NCBI RefSeq assembly: GCF_000974425.1
Contig: NZ_CP010429.1
Location: 1,860,001-1,924,000, forward strand
DNA length: 64,000 nucleotides
From: Spirosoma radiotolerans
Lineage (GTDB): Bacteria > Bacteroidota > Bacteroidia > Cytophagales > Spirosomataceae
Direction of reading: 5' to 3'
The notes beneath the pieces are model-generated. The model was not told the origin of the DNA and ran no database searches. It saw only the letters and a list, made by a program, of their open reading frames with translations. Of the stretch, positions 43,934-52,865 are shown one piece after another. Position 1 is the stretch's first letter; each line of letters opens with the position of its first letter. Both the position numbers and the translations under genes were made by a program.

Positions 43934-43958
43934 GATTTTTTAAATTAAGTTGATGAAT

Positions 43959-43994
43959 CAATCAGGCCACCAGCTATGTCTGGTAGCCTGATTG
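43959..43994 (-). terminator. Terminator after the cytochrome oxidase gene
   Basis: 15-bp arms 43959-43973 and 43980-43994 with one mismatch and a 6-nt loop, directly after the ctaD stop. Followed on the minus strand by a T-rich stretch. Confidence 0.78.
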
Positions 43995-43999
43995 CTACC

Positions 44000-45973
44000 T
44001 TAATGCGGTTGCTTAAACTGATCGTTGAGGTTCTGGGCTTCAATGACTTTTTCCAGTTCAACCTGTTCCGTTTCGTGCGGTAAATTGGACTCTGGCGTTT
44101 GGGAGAAGGGTACGTTTTGCGGGATAAAATCTTCCACGGCGTTCGGTTTGCTGTAGTCATACGGCCACCGATAAACGGCGGGCAGCTCGCCGGGCCAATT
44201 GCCGTGTCCGGGGTGGATAGGCGTCGTCCATTCCAGCGTGTTCGACCGCCACGGGTTTTGCGTTGCCTTTTTACCTTTAAACATGCTATAGAAGAAATTC
44301 CACAGGAAAATCCACTGGCCCGCGAACGTCATAATGGCCGCAATGGTAATGAAGGTGTTCATGCCCGAGAAGTTACCCTTCATGAAGTCATAGCTCGTAA
44401 AGGCATAATACCGCCTTGGGAAACCCGCAATGCCCAGGTAGTGCATCGGAAAAAATGTGAGATAGACGCCAATGAAGGTTAACCAGAAATGGATGTTGCC
44501 CAACCGCTCGTTCATCACCCGGCCAAACATCTTGGGGAACCAATGATAGACCCCGGCCAAAAGCCCGAATGCCGCAGCAGCGCCCATAACCAGGTGAAAG
44601 TGAGCCACCACAAAATAGGTGTCGTGCAGCGGAATGTCCAGCGTCGAATTGCCTAGAATAATACCCGTTAGACCGCCTGAAATGAAGAAAGAAACCAGCC
44701 CGATAGAAAACATCATGGCCGTTGTAAACCGGATGTTGCCTTTCCAGAGCGTGGTGATGTAATTGAACGCTTTAACCGCCGACGGAACGGCAATGATTAG
44801 CGTCAGGAACATGAACACAGAACCTAAAAAAGGATTCATACCCGACACAAACATGTGGTGACCCCACACGATAAACGACAGGAACGCAATGCCCATCAAC
44901 GAGGCAATCATGGCTCGGTAGCCAAAAATCGGCTTGCGGGCGTTCGTCGCAATAATTTCGGACGTGATACCCAGTGCGGGCATAATCACAATATATACCT
45001 CCGGGTGACCCAGGAACCAGAATAAATGCTGAAACAAGATGGGGCTTCCACCTACATTAGGCAGGGCTTCACCTTTGATATAAATTTCGGATAGATAAAA
45101 GCTGGTGCCAAAGTGCCGGTCGAAAATGAGCAGCAGTACGGCAGAAAGTAGAACGGGGAAGGAAATCAAGCCCAGTACCGCCGTTAGAAAAAAGGACCAG
45201 ATCGTTAAGGGTAGTTTGCTGAACGACATACCCCGCGTGCGCAAATTGATAACGGTGGTGATGTAGTTGATGCCGCCCAGTAGCTGAGAGATGATAAAGA
45301 ATGCCATGCTAATGAGCCATAGCGTCATGCCAACTCCTGAACCCGGATGGGCCTCCGGTATGGCACTCAGGGGCGGGTAAATGACCCAGCCGCCAGCTGC
45401 TGGCCCCGTTCGAACAAATAGGGACGAGAACATGATCAGGCTGGCCAGGAAGAAAAACCAGTAGGAGAGCATGTTGAGAAAGCCCGACGCCATGTCGCGG
45501 GCACCGATCTGCAACGGAATAAGAAAGTTCGAAAACGTACCGCTCAATCCGGCTGTCAGAACAAAGAACACCATGATGGTGCCGTGCATGGTAACCAGCG
45601 AGAGGTAAAAATCCTGATCCAGTTTACCGGCCTCATTGATCCAGTTGCCCAGAATCGGACGCAGGAAGTCCAGCTTCATGGACGAAAACCCCAGTTGAAG
45701 TCGGAAAAAAACGGATAAGCTCAGACCAATAACCGCCCAGAAAATCCCCGTAATCAGGTATTGCCGGGCAATGGTTTTATGGTCCTCGGAGAACAGGTAT
45801 TTCCGCCACCGGCTTTGCGGTTCGTGTTCGGCATGAGCCGCATGATGGGCCTCTGTCCCCATTGAAAGCGCATCGGCTCGCGGGGTTGTTAAGCCCAGAC
45901 GCATACTGGCCGACCCGGCGAATAACCAGCCGAAAAAAATGGCTGAGATCACAAGTACTCCTGTAAGTAGCAT
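44000..45973 (-). CDS. ctaD: Cytochrome c oxidase subunit I
   Basis: A 657-residue aa3-type heme-copper oxidase subunit, the catalytic core that reduces oxygen and pumps protons. The heme and copper ligands are there: MHGTIMVFF (heme a His), GHPEVYIVIMP (CuB His linked to Tyr), WGHHMFVSG (two CuB His), and DTYFVVAHFHLVMG (heme a3 and heme a His). The N terminus carries an additional membrane helix (LTGVLVISAIFFGWLFA) and a His/Glu-rich stretch before the normal start (FSEDHKTIARQYLITG). No subunits II, III or IV or assembly genes adjoin it, so it looks like an isolated extra copy. A start at the internal MGTEAHHAAH is also possible. Confidence 0.93.
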   Translation of the reverse strand: MLLTGVLVISAIFFGWLFAGSASMRLGLTTPRADALSMGTEAHHAAHAEHEPQSRWRKYLFSEDHKTIARQYLITGIFWAVIGLSLSVFFRLQLGFSSMKLDFLRPILGNWINEAGKLDQDFYLSLVTMHGTIMVFFVLTAGLSGTFSNFLIPLQIGARDMASGFLNMLSYWFFFLASLIMFSSLFVRTGPAAGGWVIYPPLSAIPEAHPGSGVGMTLWLISMAFFIISQLLGGINYITTVINLRTRGMSFSKLPLTIWSFFLTAVLGLISFPVLLSAVLLLIFDRHFGTSFYLSEIYIKGEALPNVGGSPILFQHLFWFLGHPEVYIVIMPALGITSEIIATNARKPIFGYRAMIASLMGIAFLSFIVWGHHMFVSGMNPFLGSVFMFLTLIIAVPSAVKAFNYITTLWKGNIRFTTAMMFSIGLVSFFISGGLTGIILGNSTLDIPLHDTYFVVAHFHLVMGAAAAFGLLAGVYHWFPKMFGRVMNERLGNIHFWLTFIGVYLTFFPMHYLGIAGFPRRYYAFTSYDFMKGNFSGMNTFITIAAIMTFAGQWIFLWNFFYSMFKGKKATQNPWRSNTLEWTTPIHPGHGNWPGELPAVYRWPYDYSKPNAVEDFIPQNVPFSQTPESNLPHETEQVELEKVIEAQNLNDQFKQPH

Positions 45974-46164
45974 ACAATGAGACTTTTAAGGATTGAATAC
46001 TGAGTTGTTATTCTGGTTTCTAAGAGATAGGTGGCGGTAAGCTAGTTTACTTGGCGAAACATCTTTACGCGAGCAGTGGGGCGCTGCTCTTTCGATAAAT
46101 GAGGATATGGGGAAGTTGGGACTTGTGTGGGCCAGGCTCTGGCTTAGTCCACACAAGTATTAGG

Positions 46165-46407
46165 TTATAGGATGCTCTTTGTAGCGTTCGGGCGTAGGGG
46201 GCTGGGGCCTTCCTGCCGAAAAAGCGGAGTATCCTGGTCGCGGAGTAGTTGAAGTTCGGACTTAGGCCGGCGTTTTTTGTTGTGTTTTTTCTTGCCGATG
46301 GCCTCATTCACAGGAGTCGGGTTTAAATTTCTTGTTAGGTAAGTCAACAATCCCGAGGCTAGTAATAAAGCTAATAGCCCATACATTATTTTTAGCTCCT
46401 CGTTCAT
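46165..46407 (-). CDS. Small basic membrane protein
   Basis: An 80-residue protein: one membrane helix (about 7-24, IMYGLLALLLASGLLTYLT), then a very basic stretch (GKKKHNKKRRPKSE) and a polar tail. The ATG at 46407 is chosen over a TTG 21 bp upstream. It resembles small CcoQ/CtaX-like accessory peptides only in shape. Its place between the oxidase gene and a lipoprotein gene on the same strand suggests but does not prove a link to either. Confidence 0.62.
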   Translation of the reverse strand: MNEELKIMYGLLALLLASGLLTYLTRNLNPTPVNEAIGKKKHNKKRRPKSELQLLRDQDTPLFRQEGPSPLRPNATKSIL

Positions 46408-46449
46408 GGCTCGTGTAGGTTGGTTCAATAGGAGGTAGTACGGGAGTTC

Positions 46450-47211
46450 TTAATCGGTATCATCATCCAGGCTATGCGTCACCAGCTTAGCCAGACCGAT
46501 CGCTCCCTGTTTCGCTTTTGCATCGCCCCCCGGCGTTTGGGCGACAACGCTGAATACGTGGTTATTATATAGAACGTGAAGCGCTTTTTTGCCGGGCTCC
46601 CAGATCGCTTTATCGCCTACATTCTCAACCGCCACACCCGTAGCCGTATTCTTCGCTGGACTGGCAATGGGCGGAGTCGGATCGGTTATGCCATCGATGG
46701 GCCCCGATGGATCATTGCCGCGGGCAGAGTCCTGTTTGGCACTAGTCGTTGTGGTACTGGCCGGCAATTCGGCGTTTGTCCCCTGAGGTTGCGGTCCGTA
46801 AATAGTCGGTTTGGCTGGCGTGTTTTCATCTGCTGCTTTTTTTGCCTCTGGCTGAAAAAGCTTATCGAAGAAATATTCCGACTGGAATGTAGACTCGAAA
46901 GGTTTATTGCTTTCCAGGTAAAAACCAACTTTGTTGGGACCCCACCGCAATTCACAACTGTTAAGCTCGCTGTATTTGGCCAGTTCTACGTTTTCGCCCA
47001 ATTGAAACAGATTCCGGACGAATTCCTCAGGCAGGTAATTGCAGCGCTCCTGATAATGGTAATCGGTGCTGAGTAGCCAAGTTCCACTGACGCGTTTGGC
47101 GACTTCATCATCGCCCGTACCGGCTGCGCTACCGTTATCGATGTTGTCCCGTTCCTGAGTCGAGCAGGCAATCAGGCACAAACCAATAAATAGAAGATTT
47201 ACTTTTCTCAT
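46450..47211 (-). CDS. Lipoprotein of unknown function
   Basis: A 253-residue lipoprotein (signal RKVNLLFIGLCLIACS, Cys about residue 16). The N-terminal half has a mixed globular part (GTWLLSTDYHYQERCNYLPE, ELNSCELRWGPNKVGFYLES) with two Cys; residues 130-200 are Pro/Thr/Ser-rich and disordered. The last part (KAIWEPGKKALHVLYNNHVF) is again ordered. No family recognised. It is 42 bp downstream-adjacent to the small membrane protein gene on the same strand. Confidence 0.68.
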   Translation of the reverse strand: MRKVNLLFIGLCLIACSTQERDNIDNGSAAGTGDDEVAKRVSGTWLLSTDYHYQERCNYLPEEFVRNLFQLGENVELAKYSELNSCELRWGPNKVGFYLESNKPFESTFQSEYFFDKLFQPEAKKAADENTPAKPTIYGPQPQGTNAELPASTTTTSAKQDSARGNDPSGPIDGITDPTPPIASPAKNTATGVAVENVGDKAIWEPGKKALHVLYNNHVFSVVAQTPGGDAKAKQGAIGLAKLVTHSLDDDTD

Positions 47212-47315
47212 TGTCTAGTCTGTCAGAATGGCTTTGCTAGCCTGTTTTCAGTTATCAGCCTTTGTAATGTTAGTCGTATGTACTTGCCGAGTTGGTTTGC
47301 GGCAACATGGTTGAG

Positions 47316-48485
47316 CTACAATCCTGGAGCAAAAACGACCCGCATCGTTTCTTTTTTGTTGAACAAATCGTACCCTTTCATCCCTGCATCGAGCGACATT
47401 TTGTGCGTTAGCAGGAAGGACGAGTTGAGTTCACCTTTTTGCAGATGCTCCAGCAAACGGGGAATGTAGCGCTGGCCGTGCTGCTGTCCCATCCTGAAGG
47501 TCAGGGCTTTATTCATGGCAGCGCCCATAGGCACGCTGTCAATCAAGCCACCGTAAACACCAACAATGGAGATCGTGCCGCCTTTCCGGCAGGCCATAAT
47601 GGCTTCGCGGAGCACAATGGGCCGGTCGGATTCCAGCCGGACATACTGCTTGGCTTTGTCGTAGTAATAGTCCAGCCCTTCGCTCACGGCCTCCATGCCC
47701 ACACAGTCGATACAGCGGTCGGGGCCGCGCCCGCCTGTTAGTTCGCGCAGGGCCTCGTGGATATCTACTTTTGAGAAGTCGAGAATTTCGGCTCCACTGA
47801 TTTCTTTCGCCATCCGGAGCCGTTCGGGCTCGCGGTCAATGGCAATCACGCGGGAAGCGCCCAACAGAAAAGCACTCTGAATAGCCATCTGGCCAACTCC
47901 TCCGCAACCCCATATGGCAACAATATTGCCCGGTTGAATATCGGCCAGATCAGCTGCCATAAACCCCGTTGGCATTGCATCGGATGCAAAAACGGCGGCC
48001 TCATCGGATAGCCCTTCGGGAATAACAAAACAACCCCGATCGGCAAACGGAACCCGAATGTAGTCGGCATGCGAACCGGCGTAGCCACCAAAAGCGTGTG
48101 AATAGCCCAGGATGCCCGCTGGCGAATCGCCATAAGCTTTTTCCGGAATCCAGGCGTGGGGGTTCGAGTTATCGCACAACGACCAGTTGGTATCTTTGCA
48201 ATACTGGCATTCGCCACAGCCCAGAATAGAGCAGACAACCACCCGATCGCCTTTGCGCAACTGCTTTACCTCGGAGCCGATTTCGACCACCTCGCCCATA
48301 AATTCATGCCCAATAATGTCGCCTTCGCGCATGGTTGGCACGTAGCCATTGAGCAGGTGCAGGTCTGAGCCACAAACCGACGATAGAATAACCCGGATGA
48401 TGGCATCTTTGGGGTTGATAATGGATGGATCAGGAACCCGCTCGGTGCGCAGGTCGCCAATGCCGTTATAACATACCGCTTTCAT
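47316..48485 (-). CDS. Zinc-dependent alcohol dehydrogenase
   Basis: A 389-residue medium-chain dehydrogenase. Catalytic zinc: SVCGSDLHLL (Cys) and IGHEFMG (His-Glu); structural zinc: four Cys in ILGCGECQYCKDTNWSLC. The NAD-binding Rossmann motif is IWGCGGVGQMAIQSA, with acidic VIAIDREPERL selecting NAD. The form resembles glutathione-independent formaldehyde dehydrogenases and threonine-type dehydrogenases found in stress loci; the substrate is unknown. Its ATG lies 20 bp inside the end of the SRPBCC gene, so they are translationally coupled. Confidence 0.92.
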   Translation of the reverse strand: MKAVCYNGIGDLRTERVPDPSIINPKDAIIRVILSSVCGSDLHLLNGYVPTMREGDIIGHEFMGEVVEIGSEVKQLRKGDRVVVCSILGCGECQYCKDTNWSLCDNSNPHAWIPEKAYGDSPAGILGYSHAFGGYAGSHADYIRVPFADRGCFVIPEGLSDEAAVFASDAMPTGFMAADLADIQPGNIVAIWGCGGVGQMAIQSAFLLGASRVIAIDREPERLRMAKEISGAEILDFSKVDIHEALRELTGGRGPDRCIDCVGMEAVSEGLDYYYDKAKQYVRLESDRPIVLREAIMACRKGGTISIVGVYGGLIDSVPMGAAMNKALTFRMGQQHGQRYIPRLLEHLQKGELNSSFLLTHKMSLDAGMKGYDLFNKKETMRVVFAPGL

Positions 48486-49314
48486 GTTGCTGGTCCGCGT
48501 CTGCGTATTTAAGTGAGGGCTTCTGACTGATTTCCTGTTCGCTCTCGCGGCCCGATGGCTGCCCTTTGATGGTGGCTATCTCCCCGGTTTCCATCAACTG
48601 CTTGAACCGGCGCAGATCCTGTTTAATCATTTGCTCGAAAGCCGGATTAAACAGTTTCATGATGGCTCCGCCCAGTTGGCCCGCTGGTGGCCGGTATTGA
48701 ATAACCGCATGGACTTCGGTTCCCTGTCCATTGGGCGCATCCATAAAGCGAACTTCACCCGCGTTGTCGATCTTGGCATCGTCTACTGACTTCCAGACCA
48801 ACTGCTCGTTTTCGACTTCCGTAATGATCTGGGCATCCCACTCAACGGTTCCCAGTGCACCGGCCAGCTTATTATCGGCCAACTGCGCTACCCAGTGCGA
48901 GCGTTTGTCGTCTAGTTGCTGAACCTCCTTCAGGTGGTACATGAAGCGAGGCAGGTTTTCCAGTTTTCGCCAGTAGGCATACACTTCTTCGCGCGGTTTG
49001 TTGACTGTCAGGCTTTTGGTGATTTCAATCAACGCCTTCGTTGTATCGGTTGAATCGGTAGTGTTTCGGCCAATGGCGCTGTTGACCAGGCAATTGCCGG
49101 ACGCTCCCCGGTAAAACAGGTAGCCGCCTATAGCCACCGTTAGAAATCCTCCCAACGATTGACGGCGGAGGCCGGATGAGAGTAACAGGACCCCACCCGC
49201 CACCGACAGGATCCGTTCGCCTGCGCCAACATTTACCTGGCTCGAGCCGGTGTTGTCTGGTTCAAGTTCGCCAATGCCGAGTACACTGGACAGGGGTTTT
49301 TTCTTGTTTTCCAT
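48466..49314 (-). CDS. SRPBCC family protein with membrane N-terminal part
   Basis: A 282-residue two-part protein: a short DUF2892-like membrane section (about 30-85, GERILSVAGGVLLLSSGL, then FLTVAIGGYLFYRGA) and a START/SRPBCC lipid-binding-fold domain (about 105-250, ITKSLTVNKPREEVYAYWRK, VEWDAQIITEVENEQLVWKS, GTEVHAVIQYRP). The fused type is known as a cyclase/dehydrase-like stress protein. It overlaps the dehydrogenase gene; the DUF2231 gene precedes it. ATG 49314 (ENKKKPLSS) is preferred over 49356. Confidence 0.87.
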   Translation of the reverse strand: MENKKKPLSSVLGIGELEPDNTGSSQVNVGAGERILSVAGGVLLLSSGLRRQSLGGFLTVAIGGYLFYRGASGNCLVNSAIGRNTTDSTDTTKALIEITKSLTVNKPREEVYAYWRKLENLPRFMYHLKEVQQLDDKRSHWVAQLADNKLAGALGTVEWDAQIITEVENEQLVWKSVDDAKIDNAGEVRFMDAPNGQGTEVHAVIQYRPPAGQLGGAIMKLFNPAFEQMIKQDLRRFKQLMETGEIATIKGQPSGRESEQEISQKPSLKYADADQQHESGML

Positions 49315-49357
49315 AGTTGTTGGTCGTTTTAGAAGCAAAGGCAATCGGGCGATCAAC

Positions 49358-49858
49358 CTAGCGAATGTTGCTGTCTGATGCCGGACGTCCTGATAATGAA
49401 TTGGGTGAATTCAGGTGGGCCCCGTCATCGACGCCGACACCCAGCCGGTCGATTAATTCGCCCCCCAGCCAGCCGGTAACCCCGGAGACCGCGAAGCCAA
49501 GAAAAGAAGCGGTGAGAGCCACCATCGACGGTGCGTAGGCGGGTTCATCGCGCCGGACAAACCAGCTTAGCCCGAAGAGTAGCAGCACAATCACATTGCC
49601 GATTCCATGAAAGGCGCCCACTTGTCGGGCACGGGTTCCGGCGGGTATGGCCATCCAGTCGATCAGGCCTGGCACCGCGGCAGCAAGGCCACCGATGAGG
49701 CCCGCAACGGTCATCCAGTAAGAAACAACCGACATGGCCGGGTTGTCGTTTAACAGATAGACGACGTTGAAAATTACCGATGTGGCCAGCAGGCCAAGCG
49801 GGAATACGATAAGAATAGGGTGCGCCGGGTGACGCGCCAGTTTTGCTTTACTTTCCAT
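49358..49858 (-). CDS. DUF2231 membrane protein
   Basis: A 166-residue protein with four membrane helices. The DUF2231 pattern is HPAHPILIVFPLGLLATSVI, then AAVPGLIDWMAIPAGT and a third segment VTGWLGGELIDRLGVGV. DUF2231 is related to putative redox or heme-binding membrane proteins, but the role here is unknown. It is the first of three co-oriented genes (DUF2231, SRPBCC, dehydrogenase), with 43 bp to the SRPBCC start. Confidence 0.9.
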   Translation of the reverse strand: MESKAKLARHPAHPILIVFPLGLLATSVIFNVVYLLNDNPAMSVVSYWMTVAGLIGGLAAAVPGLIDWMAIPAGTRARQVGAFHGIGNVIVLLLFGLSWFVRRDEPAYAPSMVALTASFLGFAVSGVTGWLGGELIDRLGVGVDDGAHLNSPNSLSGRPASDSNIR

Positions 49859-49954
49859 AAATCAAGGGTTGGGTCGGCCAGGAAATGGCTGGCCGTAAAC
49901 GACCGGTCAGCGGAGCACCCAGCTAAGGTCAGCGCATAGCCGGTGATTGAGTTT

Positions 49955-49999
49955 ATGCGGGCAGATGGTGCATGACAGTCATTCATTACCTGCCCGCAT
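49955..49999 (-). terminator. Hairpin after the YciF-like gene
   Basis: 10-bp arms ATGCGGGCAG/CTGCCCGCAT (49955-49964 and 49990-49999) with a 25-nt loop, 11 bp past the stop of the YciF-like gene. Confidence 0.6.
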
Positions 50000-50010
50000 G
50001 ACACGCATAT

Positions 50011-50499
50011 TTATGACTGGGCAGCCTGCTGATTTACAGTACGGGTCGCAATGGTTGTCAGTTTCTCGTCTGTCGACTTTTCTTCCTGTAGAGTTTGTGC
50101 CAGTAGATCGGCTATCTCGGTTTGACCAGCCTGTTGGGCCAGCGTCCGGGCAGTACCATAAGCGGCAATTTCGTAGTGCTCCATTTTCTGAGCGGCTCCG
50201 ATGATGGCTGCGTCAGCCAGTTGGTCGTCTTCAAGTTGGCTCAACAGGTCCTGGGCTTCATCGATCAGGCCCTGCATGGCCATACACGTTTCGCCATCGG
50301 GATCGATACCCATTTGCTGCGCAATTTGTTCGAGCCGCTTCACCTGCTGCTCGGTTTCACGCTGGTGCGTTTGGAACGCCTGGCGCAATTGATCGTTCTG
50401 GGCACGCTCCATCAGTTGAGGCATGGTTTCGAGCGCCTGCATTTCTGCGGAGTACAGATCCTGGATCGTGTGCTCCATAAATTCCTGCATCGTCTTCAT
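50011..50499 (-). CDS. YciF/DUF892 ferritin-like protein
   Basis: A 162-residue DUF892 protein. ATG 50499 starts TMQEFMEHTIQDLYSAEMQ, the family opening; an upstream frame to 50604 is rejected. Metal-ligand positions are seen in DLYSAEMQALETMPQLM, ETEQQVKRLEQIAQQMG and KMEHYEIAAYGTARTLA, as in YciF. The proteins are induced by osmotic and desiccation stress in several bacteria. It stands alone, with a hairpin downstream. Confidence 0.93.
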   Translation of the reverse strand: MKTMQEFMEHTIQDLYSAEMQALETMPQLMERAQNDQLRQAFQTHQRETEQQVKRLEQIAQQMGIDPDGETCMAMQGLIDEAQDLLSQLEDDQLADAAIIGAAQKMEHYEIAAYGTARTLAQQAGQTEIADLLAQTLQEEKSTDEKLTTIATRTVNQQAAQS

Positions 50500-50774
50500 A
50501 AATTCTCTGTTGGTTTTGTTAGCGGTATAACTCGATCGACCAATGAGCGTACGGAACTTCTGCAAAAAGTAAGGATTTGGTCTCGGGCCGTTTTGGGAAA
50601 CCAATAGATAACGTGAAGGGTGGGCAATTGAAGGTCTAATCGGCTCATTGAAAGCATATTGTGAAAAATAGTACCCCGACGAAGGAGGGCTCCTGACGTG
50701 TCCTGTCGCTCAAAAAAGGACACCTCAATATCCCTCTTTAGTCGGGATGGCAAAAAATCACTTGTCTGAGTTGG

Positions 50775-51635
50775 CTAATAAAAACTTTCAATCTTCAGGA
50801 TTTGCTCTTCGATGGGCTGCGGAACAACCTCCCGGTCAACCAGGATGGAAGGGGCCGACTTTAAGGCATCCCAGAAACCTTTGCGAACATTGATATCCGC
50901 AGCCATCTGCTTGAAAATAAGCGTTGTATGTCGAAAGGCATAGTACGCCGGTCGACGCAGCCAGTAATACCAGAGCGTATCGCGTGTAATATGTCGTGTC
51001 CGTTGGGCGATGTTTCGCAGCGGAGAAGGGTAATGATGAGCCACCATATCATCAGCATAGGCTAAACTCCAGCCTTTAGTGCGCATGTCGACCGAAAACA
51101 TCCGTTCTTCGCCCGCGATAGCAAACCGGCTGTCGAATCCGCCAACGCTCAGGTAGGCTTCCCGCCGAACAACAACAGCGCAGCACACAAACCCCAGTAC
51201 GGCTGGGCCAGGTAGCGGACGGGGATCGGTTAAGGGGCTATTCTTCATCGCGTCGCAAACACCATCTACTTCCTGCGACTCCCCAATCAATATTTTACTT
51301 GCCAGCACGCCCAGATGCGGGTATTTGCGAAAATAAGTAGCGGCTTTTGTCAGGGCGTCCGGCTCCCAGAACGAGTCATCGTCGCAGAATGAAACCAGCG
51401 AAGTTTTGGCCAGCTCAACGCCGTCATTACGAGCTGCACACCACTTATTCTGATCGAGTGCCAGCACCGTTACCTGTGGGTAAACGGCTTTCACCCGATC
51501 GGGAGTGCCATCGGTAGAAGCGTTGTCGACAACAATAATGGGTGGCTTTTGCGGGAGATTGGTTAGTTTATCCAGTGTCCACAACAAAGTGTCGATTCGG
51601 TTTCGCGTAACAATAACAATTGTAATATCTTCCAT
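50775..51635 (-). CDS. Family 2 glycosyltransferase
   Basis: A 286-residue GT-A-fold transferase. Visible are the start ITIVIVTRNRIDTLLWTLDKL, the nucleotide-binding VDNASTDGTPDRV, the metal-binding SFCDDDSFWEPDAL and the acceptor region RREAYLSVGGFDSRFAIAGEE. The C-terminal ~70 residues contain His/Arg-rich helices (HHYPSPLRNIAQRTRHITRD). No membrane anchor, so it is likely cytoplasmic and acts on lipid-linked or cell-envelope sugars. Donor and acceptor cannot be told. It is transcribed alone. Confidence 0.9.
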   Translation of the reverse strand: MEDITIVIVTRNRIDTLLWTLDKLTNLPQKPPIIVVDNASTDGTPDRVKAVYPQVTVLALDQNKWCAARNDGVELAKTSLVSFCDDDSFWEPDALTKAATYFRKYPHLGVLASKILIGESQEVDGVCDAMKNSPLTDPRPLPGPAVLGFVCCAVVVRREAYLSVGGFDSRFAIAGEERMFSVDMRTKGWSLAYADDMVAHHYPSPLRNIAQRTRHITRDTLWYYWLRRPAYYAFRHTTLIFKQMAADINVRKGFWDALKSAPSILVDREVVPQPIEEQILKIESFY

Positions 51636-51698
51636 TGCTGATCTACTTCCTGTTTACGATATCCTTCCAAATTGGTCAGGTAAAAGGGGGTTTTAGAT

Positions 51699-52547
51699 TT
51701 AGTCGTTCTGGCGGAACGAGAGTAGTTCGTCCGGAAACTCTTTATAGCGGTTGGCCACCGGGTGGGCCGTGGGCTGCACGTACTGCCGGCGTAACCACCG
51801 GCTCAGGCCGTCTAAACCAGGAAAAAGCACTCGTTCATTCACATTGGCCTGATCCAGTTTATCCCGTATTTCCCATTTGAGGGAACGGTCGATGATGAGC
51901 TTACGGTACATGTCCGGCCGTTCTTCGAGCCACTCACTCAGCGACACACAAGGGCTGGATACGACCGAAAACAAAGCATACTGATTGACAATGCGTTCAT
52001 CAATGGAGGGCGGCTCAAAAAGCAGCACAAAATGGTCGTCGGCCAGCCTGTCAAACGCATCCAGTGACTGAAGGTGACTCAACATATCGACCGTAAAAAT
52101 ATCGGCACCCTCCTCATTAAGTAGCTGGCGCAGCGAATCAGGCAATTGCTGGTGTACTTTCTTGTAGTCGAGGCACCAGATGACCCCGTCCCGGTCGTAT
52201 AACTCCAGAGAAGCAGTCACAAAATGCAGGGCAACATAGGGTGAAAATGTCCAGTCCAGCAGGCGGGTAGGTAACCCGTGGTGTTGCGCTACCGAAAGCC
52301 AGTACCAGAACGAGTTATGCTCCGCGATGTTACGGAGTGCGTATTTCTTGAAATTCCGTAGCAAATGCCGCTCGCTATGCGCATAACCTTCTCCTAACCG
52401 CATCAACGATGTATTGAGTGTAAAATCTGCATCGGCCATTCCCCGAAAGGCAAAAGGTGGCCGGAAACGCTGGATGGTTGGCGACCAGGCGTCTTGGTAC
52501 AGACAATCCATCAACTGGCTCCAGGTTGTAACCCGCTCCTCCCGCAT
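51699..52547 (-). CDS. FRG domain-containing protein
   Basis: A 282-residue protein with the FRG domain: the name-giving FAFRGMADADFTLNTSLMR (about residue 30) and WLSVAQHHGLPTRLLDWTFSP (about residue 85). The second half has no named domain. FRG proteins are widespread and their activity is unknown. ATG 52547 gives the usual distance to the FRG motif; the frame to 52616 is not needed. It is downstream of the repeat cluster at 52585 and follows no obvious operon. Confidence 0.86.
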   Translation of the reverse strand: MREERVTTWSQLMDCLYQDAWSPTIQRFRPPFAFRGMADADFTLNTSLMRLGEGYAHSERHLLRNFKKYALRNIAEHNSFWYWLSVAQHHGLPTRLLDWTFSPYVALHFVTASLELYDRDGVIWCLDYKKVHQQLPDSLRQLLNEEGADIFTVDMLSHLQSLDAFDRLADDHFVLLFEPPSIDERIVNQYALFSVVSSPCVSLSEWLEERPDMYRKLIIDRSLKWEIRDKLDQANVNERVLFPGLDGLSRWLRRQYVQPTAHPVANRYKEFPDELLSFRQND

Positions 52548-52584
52548 AAAGCTAACTGTTAAATATAGGGTGTAATCAGATTTT

Positions 52585-52724
52585 CTTCGAGGACTGCTCC
52601 TGGTCCATGTCCTCACAGGCCGTTCTCGCTAAAGCCATCCGGGTAAGCAGGCTGTGTCCCCACGGATTGAGTACACTCCAGGGAGATCCATATCCTCGGT
52701 TCGTGAGGACACGAACCGCTCATC
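52585..52724. repeat. Dispersed palindromic repeat, copies C and D
   Basis: Copy C (from 52585) shares CTTCGAG(A/G)ACTG, TGTCCTCACA (52608-52617) and CCATCCGG (52635-52642) with copy A. Copy D (52672-52724) shares ACTCCAGGG and CCATATCCTC with copy B and holds the perfect hairpin GGTTCGTG/CACGAACC (loop AGGA) plus GTGAGGACAC found in copy A. The two copies are again in tandem. Confidence 0.7.
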
Positions 52725-52795
52725 ACGATGGTTAGACTCTTGCCCGCCCATGAAGGGAAGGATATAGCTCAGGAAGTAAGCTCTGATAAATAACG

Positions 52796-52837
52796 TACGC
52801 TAACGAGTGAGTCTTGGGTAGCCCATTCGTTAGCGTA
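52796..52837 (-). terminator. Hairpin after the Gly/Ser-rich gene
   Basis: 11-bp perfect arms TACGCTAACGA (52796-52806) and TCGTTAGCGTA (52827-52837), 20-nt loop, about 29 bp past the stop. Confidence 0.6.
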
Positions 52838-52865
52838 GAAACCTGATAAAAGAAGCATGTACGAC

